From NCBI GenBank assembly GCA_003576765.1, contig QEVP01000008.1, positions 1 to 64,000 of the forward strand: a stretch of DNA of 64,000 nt, written 5' to 3'. Of the stretch, positions 17,282 through 27,100 are shown in pieces. Origin of the DNA: Pseudomonadota bacterium (GTDB lineage: Bacteria > Pseudomonadota > Alphaproteobacteria > Rhizobiales > Xanthobacteraceae). The translations under genes and the position numbers were made by a program. The notes under the pieces were generated by a model. The model saw only the letters and a program-made list of their open reading frames with translations. It did not search any database and was not told where the DNA came from. Positions within the stretch are counted from its first letter, which is position 1, and every line of letters starts with the position of its first letter.

Positions 17282-18091
17282 CTACCAGCCGGAGCTGAAC
17301 AGGCCGCGGCCGCCATAGCCGCTGTAGCCGCCATAGTAGCCGGGCGGCGGCGCGTAGGCGCGTGGGGCATCGTCATAGCCGCGTCGCCCATAGTCCGGTT
17401 CGTCGGCGGCATAGATCCGCGCGTCCCGCAGGCGGCGATAGCGCCGCGGCGCGGGAGCGGGCGCGTCGGCCATCTCGGCGGCATAGGCATCGTCGGCGAG
17501 ATCGCGTTGCTGCGGGACGACCGGCTGCGCATAGAGGGGCCGCGGCACGATCTGACGCGGCACAGCCACTGGCGCGCCATTCGCGTCATAGTCCGGCGCG
17601 GCGTCGCGGCGGGCGACGGCCGTTGCCTTCGGCTGGGTCTTGAGCCGGGCCAGCGCGACGCGCGACGAGCCGGTCAACGTGACGGTGGTCTTCAGCACGC
17701 CCTGGTCCTCGACCAGTTTGTAAAGCGCGGCGGCATGGGCGCGCGACAGCCGCACGCAACCGTGCGAGACCGGTGTGCCGAGGCTCTTCTCCGAGAAGGT
17801 GCCGTGGATGGCGTGTCCTCGCTTGGTGAAGAAGATCGAGTGCGGCATCGGCGCGTCGTCGAATTCCTTGGAGAAGTGGTCCGGCTCCATGCGGAAGGCG
17901 CGATGCGTGCCGTTCGGCGTCTCGTAGGAGGGATTGCCGGTGGAGACCGGCCAGCGGTAGCGCACCTGACCGTCCACCGCGACGGTCATCTGCTGGGCAT
18001 CCTTGTCCACGGTGATGGCGACATCGGCCCGTGCGCCGGTCGCCGCGATCAGCGCGGCGGCGGCGAGAGCCGGATAAACGAGGCGACGCAT
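17282..18091 (-). CDS. L,D-transpeptidase (YkuD), secreted
   Basis: Protein of 269 aa. Residues 1-22 form a signal peptide (MRRLVYPALAAAALIAATGARA). The YkuD domain follows, with HGTFSEKSLGTPVSHGCVRL; the nucleophile is Cys112. These periplasmic enzymes form 3-3 peptidoglycan cross-links or attach proteins to the wall. The tail after about 160 is low-complexity, rich in Pro, Ala, Arg, Gly and Tyr (APPPGYYGGYSGYGGRG), probably disordered and possibly wall-associated. Start at 18091 fits the signal peptide; longer readings do not. It is convergent with, and 1 nt from, the membrane fusion protein. Confidence 0.92.
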   Translation of the reverse strand: MRRLVYPALAAAALIAATGARADVAITVDKDAQQMTVAVDGQVRYRWPVSTGNPSYETPNGTHRAFRMEPDHFSKEFDDAPMPHSIFFTKRGHAIHGTFSEKSLGTPVSHGCVRLSRAHAAALYKLVEDQGVLKTTVTLTGSSRVALARLKTQPKATAVARRDAAPDYDANGAPVAVPRQIVPRPLYAQPVVPQQRDLADDAYAAEMADAPAPAPRRYRRLRDARIYAADEPDYGRRGYDDAPRAYAPPPGYYGGYSGYGGRGLFSSGW

Positions 18092-18407
18092 GACGACTTC
18101 CCTCCGCCGCAGTCCTGCCATGGCCTCGTACGGAAAGGGCCGGCTTGCCTTCGTCGCGGCGTTCAGGCCGCCATGTAAGCACACGGACAACGACGGATTC
18201 CAGCGGCATATGGCAACAGCGTTAATCACGAACACGGCATTGTCGCGGCGTTGTCTCAGGCTGGCCGGCCGCGATCGGCTCAGGCCGGTCCGCGCGGAGC
18301 GATGCAACTTTTCGGGCGCTATGGCATTTGTCAGTGGCGGGGTGCGCGTATATCGTCATGCGTCGGGCATCCTGCCGAGACGCCCGATTCAACGCTGGGG
18401 AGACCCC

Positions 18408-18773
18408 ATGAACACTGCGAACATGATGACCGTATCACCGGGCAGCGCATCCCGTTTTACAGCGCGCCTGAAGCTGGGCCTCGTTGCCGGCGCCGGCCTG
18501 TTGGCCGTGCTGGCGTTGGCCCCGGTGACGTCCACGCCGGCCGAGGCGCAGGGCGTTTTCCGCGGCGCCGAGCAGGGCGCGCGACAGGGCGCGCGTGAAG
18601 GCAATCGCGCCGCAGGGCCGGTCGGTGGCGCCGTCGGCGGCGCGATCGGGCTTGGCGTCGGCGGTGTGGTCGGCGGCGTCAAGGGCGTGCTCGGCATTCC
18701 CGAGGGCAGCCGCCGCCAGTGCCGCGGCTATTACGACAGCCGCAACCGCTTCCACTGCTACAAGCGGCGCTGA
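18408..18773 (+). CDS. Small secreted glycine-zipper protein
   Basis: Protein of 121 aa. GGGGAGA lies a few nt before the ATG at 18408. A hydrophobic signal segment (about 20-48, ending TSTPAEAQG) is followed by GAEQGARQGAREGNRAAG and an alanine/glycine zipper GGAVGGAIGLGVGGVVGGVKG. The end is basic and contains two Cys (RRQCRGYYDSRNRFHCYKRR). This layout suggests an envelope-associated protein that may insert in or sit on a membrane. No named family or function is assigned. It precedes the repeat-rich intergenic region. Confidence 0.72.
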   Translation: MNTANMMTVSPGSASRFTARLKLGLVAGAGLLAVLALAPVTSTPAEAQGVFRGAEQGARQGAREGNRAAGPVGGAVGGAIGLGVGGVVGGVKGVLGIPEGSRRQCRGYYDSRNRFHCYKRR

Positions 18774-18802
18774 ACCCTCTCCTCGTCATAGCTCCACCGT
18801 CA

Positions 18803-18870
18803 TGGCCGGACTTGTTCCGGCCATCCACCCCCACCCTTCCCTCTCCCGCAAGCGGGGAGGGAAGGGTGGG
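18803..18870. repeat. Palindromic repeat copy 2 (two hairpins)
   Basis: ATGGCCGG (18803-18810) / CCGGCCAT (18818-18825) is a perfect 8-bp hairpin. A long C/G-rich hairpin follows at 18831-18849 / 18852-18870 with an AA loop and one bulge. A third imperfect palindrome (ATGCCCGCG...CGCGGGGCAT) lies at about 18960-18983. This composite form is recognisable as a dispersed rhizobial REP-like element. Confidence 0.8.
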
Positions 18871-18941
18871 GGAGAGAAAGCTGGGGGAGAGAAAGCTGGG
18901 GGAGAGAAAGCTGGGGGAGAGAAAGCTGGGGGAGAGAAGCT
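18868..18941. repeat. 15-nt tandem repeat, about five units
   Basis: The unit GGGGGAGAGAAAGCT occurs four times exactly (18868-18882, 18883-18897, 18898-18912, 18913-18927), then once with one A lost (18928-18941). The array grows out of the right arm of the palindrome at 18870. It lies between the glycine-zipper gene and the uvrD stop codon, outside any accepted gene. Such arrays change copy number by slippage. Confidence 0.9.
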
Positions 18942-19033
18942 GGGGGCGTCAAGACGTGGATGCCCGCGACAAGCGCGGGGCATGACGAGAATTTGTATGA
19001 CGAGGGAATGATGTCCGCGACGTGTAACCGCAC

Positions 19034-21580
19034 TCACGCCCGCGTCACAAAGCTGTCGACCACCTTCTTCTCGCCGGCCTTCTCGAAGGCGATGGTCAAC
19101 TTGTTGCCGTCGATCCGGGTGATGCGGCCATAGCCGAACTTCTGGTGGAAGATGCGTTCGCCGAGCAAAAAATCCGACGTCGTGCCGGTCGATTTGGCGA
19201 CCAGTTCGCCTTCGATGGTCAGCGGCCCACGCCGGTCGCCGCGTCCCGAGCCTGCGCCGCGCCCGCGATTGCTCTGCGCCCGTTGCCAGCCCGGCGTCGT
19301 GTAGCTCGAGCCGAACGCCTCCAGGTTGTCGAAGCGCGAGGCGCCGTAGCCGCCCGCGCCGCCCCAGCCGCTGCCGCCCTTGGATTCGGTGATCTCGACG
19401 TGGTCGGCCGGCAGTTCGTCGAGAAAGCGCGACGGCACGGTGGTCGACCAGGTGCCGTGGATGCGGCGGTTGGTGGCGAAGTAGATCTTGGCGCGGCGCC
19501 GCGCGCGGGTGATGCCGACATGGGCGAGGCGGCGTTCCTCTTCCAGGCCCGCGCGGCCCTGCTCGTCGAGCGCACGCTGGTGCGGAAACAGCCCTTCCTC
19601 CCACCCCGGCAGGAACACGGTGTCGAACTCCAGCCCCTTGGCGGAGTGCAGCGTCATGATCGAAACGGCATCCTCGCCGGCGGCGCCGTCGCGGTCCATC
19701 ACCAGCGCGATGTGTTCGAGGAAGCCCTGCAGGTTCTCGAACTCCTCCATCGAGCGCACCAGCTCTTTCAGATTGTCGAGCCGGCCTTGCGCGTCGGCGG
19801 AACGGTCCTTCTGCCACATCTCGGTATAGCCGGACTCGTCGAGAATGATCTCGGCCAGTTCGGTGTGGGGGATGGCGTCGCGCTGCGCCCGCCAGCGATC
19901 GAAGCTGTCGACGAGCGCACGCAGCGCGCTGCGCGCTTTCGGCTTCAGTTCGTCGGTCTCGATCACGGCACGCGCCGCCTCGAACAGCGGAATGCGGCGC
20001 TTGCGGGCATGGTCGTGCAGCAGTTGCACAGACGCCTCGCCAAGTCCGCGCTTCGGCACATTGACGATGCGCTCGAAGGCGAGGTCGTCGGCGGGCGAAC
20101 TGACGATGCGCAGATAGGCCAGCGCATCGCGGATTTCCTGCCGCTCGTAGAAGCGCGGCCCGCCGATCACGCGATAGGGCAGGCCAAGCGTGATGAAGCG
20201 GTCCTCGAACTCGCGCATCTGGAACGAGGCCCGCACCAGAATGGCGATCTCGTCGAGCACATGGCCGTGGCGCTGCAGGTCCTCGATCTCCTCGCCGATG
20301 GCGCGAGCTTCTTCCTCCGAATCCCACGCGCCGGTGACGGTGACTTTCTCACCGTCGGCGTCCTCGGTGCGCAGCGTCTTGCCGAGCCGGCCCTCGTTGT
20401 GCGCGATGAGGTGCGAGGCGACGGCGAGGATATGGCCAGTGGAGCGGTAGTTGCGCTCGAGCCGGATCACCTTCGCGCCAGGAAAGTCGTGATCGAAGCG
20501 CAAAATGTTGTCCACCTCGGCGCCGCGCCAGCCGTAGATCGACTGGTCGTCGTCGCCGACACAGCAGATGTTCTTTTGCGCAGACGTTTGTCGCGCGTTC
20601 TCCCTCTCCCCGCCTGCGGGGAGAGGGTTGGGGTGAGGGGCGGCATCAAGATGTGCGCTGTTTCCTGTCTGCCCCTCACCCGGATTGCTTTGCAATCCGA
20701 CCTCTCCCCGTGAAGAACGGGGAGAGGGAAGGGCAGTCGCGTCGCTTCCGTGTGCCGGCGCCTGCGCCAGCAGCCGGAGCCACAGGTACTGGGCGACGTT
20801 GGTGTCCTGATACTCGTCGACGAGAATGAACTTGAAGCGGTGCTGGTACTGCCGCAGCACGTCCGGGTGCTCGCGGAACAGCCGGATGTTTTCGAGAAGC
20901 AGGTCGCCGAAGTCGGCGGCGTTGAGGATTTTCAGCCGCTCCTGATAGGCTGCGTAGAGCTTGCCGCCGCGGCCATTGCCGAACATCCCGGCTTCCCCGG
21001 GCGGCACCTGCGACGGCGTCAGCCCGCGGTTCTTCCAGCCGTCGATCAGGCCGGCGAGCATCCGCGCGGGCCAGCGCTTGTCGTCGATGCCGTCGGCCTG
21101 CAGAAGCTGTTTGAGAAGCCGCACCTGATCGTCGACGTCGAGCACGGTGAAGTTGGATTTCAACTGCACCAGCTCGGCGTGATAGCGCAGGATGCGGCCG
21201 CCGATGGAGTGAAAGGTGCCGAGCCACGGCATCCCTTCGACGGCATGGCCGAGCATCTGGCTGAGCCGCGCCTTCATCTCGCGCGCCGCCTTGTTGGTGA
21301 AGGTGACGGCGAGGATGTCGCCGGGGCGGGCGCGGCCGAGGCTGAGGATGTGGGCGATGCGCGTGGTCAGCACCCGCGTCTTGCCGGTGCCGGCGCCGGC
21401 CAGCACCAGCACCGGGCCGTCGAGCGTCTCCACCGCGGCGCGCTGCTCGGGGTTGAGCGCGGCAAGATAGGCTGGCGCGGCGGCAGCGCGTGCGCGGGCG
21501 GCGATGCCGCCGGCGGCAGGCTGGTGGTCGGGGACGCGCGCGGCGCCGGTGCGGTCGGGCTCGATCATGCGAATCGTCAT
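19034..21580 (-). CDS. uvrD: UvrD/PcrA family ATP-dependent DNA helicase with in-frame insert
   Basis: Superfamily 1A 3'-5' helicase of 848 aa acting in nucleotide excision and mismatch repair. Motif Q/I: LNPEQRAAVETLDG and LAGAGTGKTR; motif Ia: AVTFTNKAAREM; motif II: ILVDEYQDTN; motif III: VGDDDQSIYGWRGA; motif IV: LERNYRST; motifs V/VI: TLHSAKGLEFDTVF and EERRLAHVGITRARRRA. The C-terminal GERIFHQKFGYGRI module is the RNA-polymerase-binding Tudor-like domain of PcrA/UvrD. Residues about 274-335, between motifs II and III, are an extra segment encoded by palindromes (see 20576-20761). I chose ATG 21580 (MTIRMIEPD); 21568 is possible, and the open frame above it is unlikely to be coding. Confidence 0.95.
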   Translation of the reverse strand: MTIRMIEPDRTGAARVPDHQPAAGGIAARARAAAAPAYLAALNPEQRAAVETLDGPVLVLAGAGTGKTRVLTTRIAHILSLGRARPGDILAVTFTNKAAREMKARLSQMLGHAVEGMPWLGTFHSIGGRILRYHAELVQLKSNFTVLDVDDQVRLLKQLLQADGIDDKRWPARMLAGLIDGWKNRGLTPSQVPPGEAGMFGNGRGGKLYAAYQERLKILNAADFGDLLLENIRLFREHPDVLRQYQHRFKFILVDEYQDTNVAQYLWLRLLAQAPAHGSDATALPSPRSSRGEVGLQSNPGEGQTGNSAHLDAAPHPNPLPAGGERENARQTSAQKNICCVGDDDQSIYGWRGAEVDNILRFDHDFPGAKVIRLERNYRSTGHILAVASHLIAHNEGRLGKTLRTEDADGEKVTVTGAWDSEEEARAIGEEIEDLQRHGHVLDEIAILVRASFQMREFEDRFITLGLPYRVIGGPRFYERQEIRDALAYLRIVSSPADDLAFERIVNVPKRGLGEASVQLLHDHARKRRIPLFEAARAVIETDELKPKARSALRALVDSFDRWRAQRDAIPHTELAEIILDESGYTEMWQKDRSADAQGRLDNLKELVRSMEEFENLQGFLEHIALVMDRDGAAGEDAVSIMTLHSAKGLEFDTVFLPGWEEGLFPHQRALDEQGRAGLEEERRLAHVGITRARRRAKIYFATNRRIHGTWSTTVPSRFLDELPADHVEITESKGGSGWGGAGGYGASRFDNLEAFGSSYTTPGWQRAQSNRGRGAGSGRGDRRGPLTIEGELVAKSTGTTSDFLLGERIFHQKFGYGRITRIDGNKLTIAFEKAGEKKVVDSFVTRA
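20576..20761. repeat. Palindromic element inserted in frame inside uvrD
   Basis: About 186 nt holding three perfect hairpins: 12-bp arms at 20602-20613 / 20616-20627, 8-bp arms CGGATTGC / GCAATCCG at 20681-20688 / 20692-20699, and 11-bp arms at 20701-20711 / 20717-20727. It encodes about 62 residues rich in P, S, G and R (RSSRGEVGLQSNPGEG, APHPNPLPAGGERE) between helicase motifs II and III. The edges are approximate. Confidence 0.85.
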
Positions 21581-21818
21581 GCCGGCAGGATGGCACTGCG
21601 GTGCCGGGAAAGGGAGCCTTGATATAGGCGCCGCGCGCCCGCTGCGACAGCTCTCGGTACCGGCGGAAAGGTTCCGCTCCATCGGTGGATTTTTTGTGCC
21701 GGCTGCCGGCTCCCGCCATCGGAACCGGGCCATTCGCCCCGGATTGTGATCATGACGAGGGTGGCCGTGTGCGCGGCGATCCCCCATCAGGCGTTTCAAT
21801 TGGCAGGAGGAGATTCAT

Positions 21819-21992
21819 ATGCTGGGTTGGGTTTTGACTTTTCTGATCGTGGCGCTCATTGCCGGCCTGCTGGGCTTCGGCGGGATCGCCGGGGCGTCCA
21901 TCGAGATCGCCAAGGTGATTTTCTTTATCGCCATCATTCTTTTCGTGGTCTCGCTGGTGATGGGGTTCGTGCGCGGGCGGCGGGGCATATGA
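21819..21992 (+). CDS. DUF1328 small membrane protein
   Basis: Protein of 57 aa, almost entirely hydrophobic, with two membrane helices ([20 protein letters not shown] and [20 protein letters not shown]) around the conserved [12 protein letters not shown] turn. This is the DUF1328 (YtjA-like) pattern. A strong AGGAGGA ribosome-binding site lies about 6 nt before the ATG. Members are often induced by stress, but function is unknown. Monocistronic between divergent uvrD and the convergent thioesterase. Confidence 0.9.
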   Translation: MLGWVLTFLIVALIAGLLGFGGIAGASIEIAKVIFFIAIILFVVSLVMGFVRGRRGI

Positions 21993-22004
21993 CGCCCCGT
22001 TTCC

Positions 22005-22514
22005 CTACGCCTTCGCCCTGACCGGCATCGCGATCCTGCGGCCGACCCCGTCGGGGCGCGGCAGGCCGGCATGGGCGTCGGCCACCGCGCGGATGCCGGC
22101 CATGATATCGGGCGGGAACGGCGCCGTCCTGCGTGAGCCCATATCGACGTGAAGCATGATGTTCTCTGAGGTCGCCGACAGCCAGCCCTCGGTGGCGTGG
22201 CGCAGTTCCTGAAACGTGTGAATGCGCTTGTCGTCGGCGGCAATGAGAAACGCGGCGATCTGCACCGGGTCGCCGAGGTGGATTTCGCGGATGTAGCGGA
22301 CGTGGATTTCAGCGGTGAAGATCGAGCCGCCGCGGTCCGTCACATAGCTCCAGCCGATGTTCATGCTGTCGGCGAAGACATCCATGGCGCGGTCGAACAT
22401 GACGTTGTAATAGGCCATGTTGAGATGGCCGTTGCCGTCGATCCATTGCGGCTCGATCTGTTGGATCGGCGCGATGAAGGGGGCGGCGATCGCGCCGGTC
22501 GTGTGTTGCGTCAT
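22005..22514 (-). CDS. Acyl-CoA thioesterase, hotdog (4HBT) fold
   Basis: Protein of 169 aa. The segment QWIDGNGHLNMAYYNVMFDRAMD (about 23-45) matches the active-site helix start of 4HBT thioesterases (D/N-x-N-G-H-x-N). GDPVQIAAFLIAADDKRIHTFQEL is the central strand region. These enzymes hydrolyse acyl-CoA thioesters in the cytoplasm. The sequence most resembles the thioesterase branch associated with carnitine catabolism (dehydrocarnitinyl-CoA type), but no carnitine genes are adjacent, so the substrate stays open. Confidence 0.85.
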   Translation of the reverse strand: MTQHTTGAIAAPFIAPIQQIEPQWIDGNGHLNMAYYNVMFDRAMDVFADSMNIGWSYVTDRGGSIFTAEIHVRYIREIHLGDPVQIAAFLIAADDKRIHTFQELRHATEGWLSATSENIMLHVDMGSRRTAPFPPDIMAGIRAVADAHAGLPRPDGVGRRIAMPVRAKA

Positions 22515-22621
22515 CGTCAGTCCTCGGTTGCGCCGGTGGGTCGGGAAATCCGCTGGCGGCGGCGCCCGTTACGGGGTTATACGATTTTGTCGCCGGGGCG
22601 GACAATCGGGAGGGTCTTGCG

Positions 22622-24040
22622 GTGTCGCAATCCGTTTTCACCACTGTGGCCCGGCCGCGGGCCACGGCGCTTGCCGACGCGATCGAGGCGCTGGCCGCGC
22701 GCTTCGGCAACCGTCTCGTCACCTCGCAGGCGGTGCGCGAGCAGCATGCCCACACCACCACCTGGATTCCGCCGCAGCCGCCCGACGCCGTGGTGATGGC
22801 GCAGACCACCGCCGACATTCAGGACGTGGTGCGCATCTGCGCGCCGCGCGGCGTGCCGGTCATCGCCTTCGGCACCGGCACCTCGCTGGAGGGCCAGGTC
22901 AACGCTCCCGCCGGGGGCGTGTGCATCGACCTGCGCGATATGAACCGGGTGCTGGCCGTGCATTCCGACGACCTCGACTGCGTGGTGGAGCCCGGTATCA
23001 CCCGCAAGATGCTCAATGAGCACTTGCGCGATCAGGGGCTGTTCTTTCCCATCGATCCCGGCGCCGATGCCTCGCTCGGCGGCATGGCGGCGACACGTGC
23101 GTCCGGCACCAACGCGGTGCGCTACGGCACCATGCGCGACAGCGTGCTGGCGCTGAAGGTGGTGCGCGGCGACGGCGAGATCGTCACCACCGGCACGCGG
23201 GCGAAAAAATCCTCGGCCGGCTACGATCTTACCCATCTGTTCGTCGGTGCCGAAGGCACCCTCGGCATCATCGCCGAAATCACGCTCAGGCTGCGCGGCA
23301 TCCCCGATACCATCTCGGCGGCGGCATGCTCGTTCGGCAGCGTCGAAGGCGCCTGCCGCGCCACCATTCTGGCGATCCAGACCGGCATCCCGCTGGCGCG
23401 CATCGAACTGTTGAACGCCGCCCAGGTCGCGGCCTGCAACGCCTATTCCAAGCTGACGCTGCCGGAGACGCCGCTGTTGCTGCTGGAGTTTCATGGCAGC
23501 GAGGTCGAGGTGGCCGAGCAGACCCGGATGTTCGGCGAGATCGCCGCCGAATGCGGCAGCAGCGGTTTCGAGTGGGCGACGCGCCCCGAGGACCGCTCGC
23601 GGCTGTGGCAGGCGCGGCACGACGCCTACTGGGCGGTGAAGGCGCTACGCCCCGGCTCGCAGGCGATCGCCACCGACGTCTGCGTGCCGATCTCGCGGCT
23701 GGCCGATTGCGTGGTCGAGACCGAGGACGACATGAAGGCCAGCGGCCTTGAGGGGCCGATCGTCGGCCATGTCGGCGACGGCAATTTCCACTGCTCGCTG
23801 TTATGCGACGTCAGCGATCCGGCCGAGGTGACCCGCGCCGAAGCCTTTATCGGCCGTCTGGTCAGGCGGGCGCAGGCGATGGACGGCACCTGCACCGGCG
23901 AGCACGGCATCGGCCAGGGCAAGCAGGAATATCTCGCCGGCGAACTGGGCGGGGCGGCGATCGACGCCATGCGCGCATTGAAGAAGGCGCTCGACCCGCA
24001 GAACATCTTCAATCCGGGCAAGATCCTGCCGCCAACGTGA
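22622..24040 (+). CDS. FAD-linked oxidase, GlcD / D-lactate dehydrogenase type
   Basis: Protein of 472 aa with GTG start and GGGAGG just upstream. FAD-binding type 4 (PCMH) domain at about 45-220: PVIAFGTGTSLEGQVNAPAGG, DPGADASLGGMAATRASGTN and GYDLTHLFVGAEGTLGII. The C-terminal FAD-oxidase domain ends with GHVGDGNFHCSLL and GTCTGEHGIGQGKQEYL, which carry metal and substrate residues. It oxidises a D-2-hydroxy acid such as D-lactate or glycolate, feeding electrons to cytochrome or quinone. No glcE or glcF partner is adjacent, which favours a single-subunit D-lactate dehydrogenase. Confidence 0.9.
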   Translation: MSQSVFTTVARPRATALADAIEALAARFGNRLVTSQAVREQHAHTTTWIPPQPPDAVVMAQTTADIQDVVRICAPRGVPVIAFGTGTSLEGQVNAPAGGVCIDLRDMNRVLAVHSDDLDCVVEPGITRKMLNEHLRDQGLFFPIDPGADASLGGMAATRASGTNAVRYGTMRDSVLALKVVRGDGEIVTTGTRAKKSSAGYDLTHLFVGAEGTLGIIAEITLRLRGIPDTISAAACSFGSVEGACRATILAIQTGIPLARIELLNAAQVAACNAYSKLTLPETPLLLLEFHGSEVEVAEQTRMFGEIAAECGSSGFEWATRPEDRSRLWQARHDAYWAVKALRPGSQAIATDVCVPISRLADCVVETEDDMKASGLEGPIVGHVGDGNFHCSLLCDVSDPAEVTRAEAFIGRLVRRAQAMDGTCTGEHGIGQGKQEYLAGELGGAAIDAMRALKKALDPQNIFNPGKILPPT

Positions 24041-24116
24041 AGCCGCCGACGGCGGTTGTGACTTCGCGGGCCGTGCCCGGTATACTGCCGCACTGACGGA
24101 ATCGTGTGGAGCAACC

Positions 24117-27100
24117 GTGCAGACGACGCTGCTCGGCGTGGCGATCGCGTTCATCGTGGCGCTGGTTGCGGCCCTGGTCGGGCCGCATTTCATCGACTGG
24201 AACCGGTTCCGGCCGCAGTTCGAGGCTGCCGCCGCGCGCGTCGTCGGCGTGCCGGTGCGGGTCACCGGCGACATGCGCGCGACGCTGCTGCCGGTGCCGT
24301 CGCTGCGGCTCAAGGCCGTCGAGGTCGGCGACCAGGGCGGCGGGCTCGGCCGCGCCAGCGCCGATGCTCTCGCGGTCGAGTTCAATCTCGGCGCCTTGAT
24401 GCGCGGCGAGTGGCGCGCCACCGAACTCACCGTCAACGGCATGGCGCTGGATTTCGGGCTCGACTGGCGCGGCCGTATCGCCTGGCCCGCAGGCATGGGC
24501 GGCGTCGATCTCACCACGCTTGCCATCGATCGTCTCAACGTTACCGGCCGCATCGCGCTGCACGACGGCGCCAGCCGCACCACGCTGGAGCTGGAGGACA
24601 TCGCTTTCTCCGGCGACGTGCGCTCGCTCGCCGGCGCGGTGCGCGGCGAGGGCAATGCCAGCATCGACGGCGTGCGCTACCCGTTCCGCATCTCGTCCAA
24701 CCCGACCGCGGGCGGGGAGGGCATGAAACTGCATGCGGTGGTGACCTCGCCTGCGCAGGCCTTTGGCCTCGATCTCGACGGGACCTTGCGCTTTGCCGCT
24801 TCGCGGCCGCAGTTCGATGGCGCGCTGACGCTCGAGCGCCGGGGAGGCGGCGACAAGGGCGGCCTGCCGTGGCGGATCGCCACGCGGCTCAAGGCCGATC
24901 CGGCGGCGGCCCGCTTCGAGCAGTTCGAGGTGACCTACGGCGCCGACACCATGGCGGCAAAACTGTCGGGCGGCGGCGAGATGCGCTTCGGTGCCGCGCC
25001 GCAGCTGCGCGTCAGCCTCGATGCGCGGCAGATCGACGCCGATCGCCTGCTGCGGGCTGCGCCCGACCCTGGCGGCGGCGCCGGCACCGGGTGGACGACG
25101 CTCAGCGCCCTGGTCGCCGGGCTGGCGCTGCCGCCGGTGCCGGTTACGGTCGAGGCCAGCGCCGAAACCGTCACGCTGGGCGGCCGGCCGGTGCAAGGCG
25201 TAACCGCGACCTTGCGCGGCGATGCCACGGACTGGGCGATCGATCGCCTGGCCGCCCGTGCGCCCGGCGCGACCGATATCGTCATCCGCGAGGCGGTGGT
25301 GTGGCCGGGCGACGGCGGCGGCTTCAGCGGCGGCGTCGAGATCGCCACCACCGACCCCGATGCGTTCGCGGCATGGCTGCGCGGGCGCAGTGATGCAGCG
25401 CCCCGCATCGAGCGGCCGTTGCGGGCGGCCGGGCGCCTCAGCATCGACGCCAGACGGCTGGCCGTCGAGGAACTCAGCGCCGATCTTGCCGGCGACAGTT
25501 TTGGCGGCCGGCTGACGCTGTCCGGGCTCGACCGCGACGACGGCCTGCGGGCCGAGGCCGCACTCAGCGCCGAGCGGCTCGACCTCGACGCAGCCGGTGC
25601 CGTGCTGCGCGCGGCGGCCGGCGGCACCATGCCGTGGCCGCGCGAGGCGCATCTTGCGCTCGATATCGCCCGTGCCGTGGTGGCCGGGCAGGAGGTCAAG
25701 CCGGTGGCGCTTCGGCTCGCCTACGGGCCGGATGCCGTCACGCTCGACAGGCTGACTTTCGGGGCCGGCAGCGGCATCGCGGTCGATGGCAAGGGCGCGT
25801 TCGACCGCGCGGCCTCGACCGGGCAGGTGACGCTGGATGCGACCGCGCCGTCGCTCGCCTCGTTCGTGGCGCTGCTGCAATCGTCGGCCCCTTCGCTGGC
25901 CGCCCGGCTGGCAAAGCTCTCCTCGCAGCGCGGTCATGTGCGGCTCAAGCTGGCCGCGACGCTCGGCAAGGATGATGCACGTCCCGACCACGGGCTGCTC
26001 AATGCCGCGCTCGACCTTGATGCGACGCCATTGACCGGCCGTGCGACGCTGACGGCGGCGCCGCCGCTTGCCGCTATCGGCGGGATCGACCTCGATGCGC
26101 TGGCGCAGACGGAAATCGGCGTCGAGGCGCGGCTTGCCGCCGGATCGGCTTCGCCGTTGATGAAGCTGGTCGGTCTCGATGGCGTGGCGGCGGTCGGCAA
26201 CGGTGCCGCGTCGCTGGAAGCGGCGATGGTCGGCACGCCGCGCAAGCCGCTGCGGGTGACGGGCAAATTGTCCGGCACCGGGCTTGAAGCCTCAGCCGCC
26301 GGCACCGCCGAGCCGTTTGCCGCAAAACCGTCGGCAACGCTGGCGCTGACGCTGCGCAAGGCCGACCTGGCGCCGCTGGCCGGATTGACGTCGACCCTCC
26401 CGGTTACCGGCTCGGCCCGTATCGCGTTGTCCGATGCGCGCCTCACGGCCGAGGCGATCGATGCGCTGATCGGTGGTGCGCGGCTCACCGGCAACCTTGC
26501 ATGGGGCGAGGATGCGGCGCTTGACGGCGATCTTGGCCTCGACCGCCTCAGCATTCCTGCCGTGTTCGGCTACGCCATGGGCGGCAGCACGACGGGCGAC
26601 GATCTTGCGCGCCTTGCCCGCTTGCAGGGCGCGCGCGGCCGCGTCGTGTTTCGGGTGCAGCGTGCGATGCTGCCGGGTGGCGCCGAGTTGCATCCCTTGA
26701 GCGGCGTGATCCGTGCCGATGGCCGCGCGCTGACGCTCGATGCGCTGAAAGGTGGAATAGGCGGCGGCGAACTCACCGGCGATCTCGATACGCGGCGGAC
26801 CGACGACGGCATGCTGCTCAGCGCCCGCGTCTCGCTCGCCGGCGCCGATGGCGCGGCCCTGCGCTATCGCGCGCTCAAGCTGCCGGCGGGGCGCGCCGGC
26901 TTGCAGATGACGCTGGCGAGCCAGGGCCGGAGCGCTGCCGCGCTGGCCGGTGCGCTGTCGGGCAGCGGGTCGCTGGCGATGGAGAATGCGCGGATCGGCG
27001 GGCTCGATCCGCGCGCCTTCGATGTCGCGCTCGCCGCCGGCGAGGGCAAGCAGTCGGTTGCCGAGGAAGCGCTGAAGGCCGAGGTGGCGCCTGCGCTTGC

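Noticed and set aside
18868..18941. CRISPR-like array
   Set aside because: The units are contiguous 15-mers with no spacers and no cas genes nearby, so this is a simple tandem repeat.
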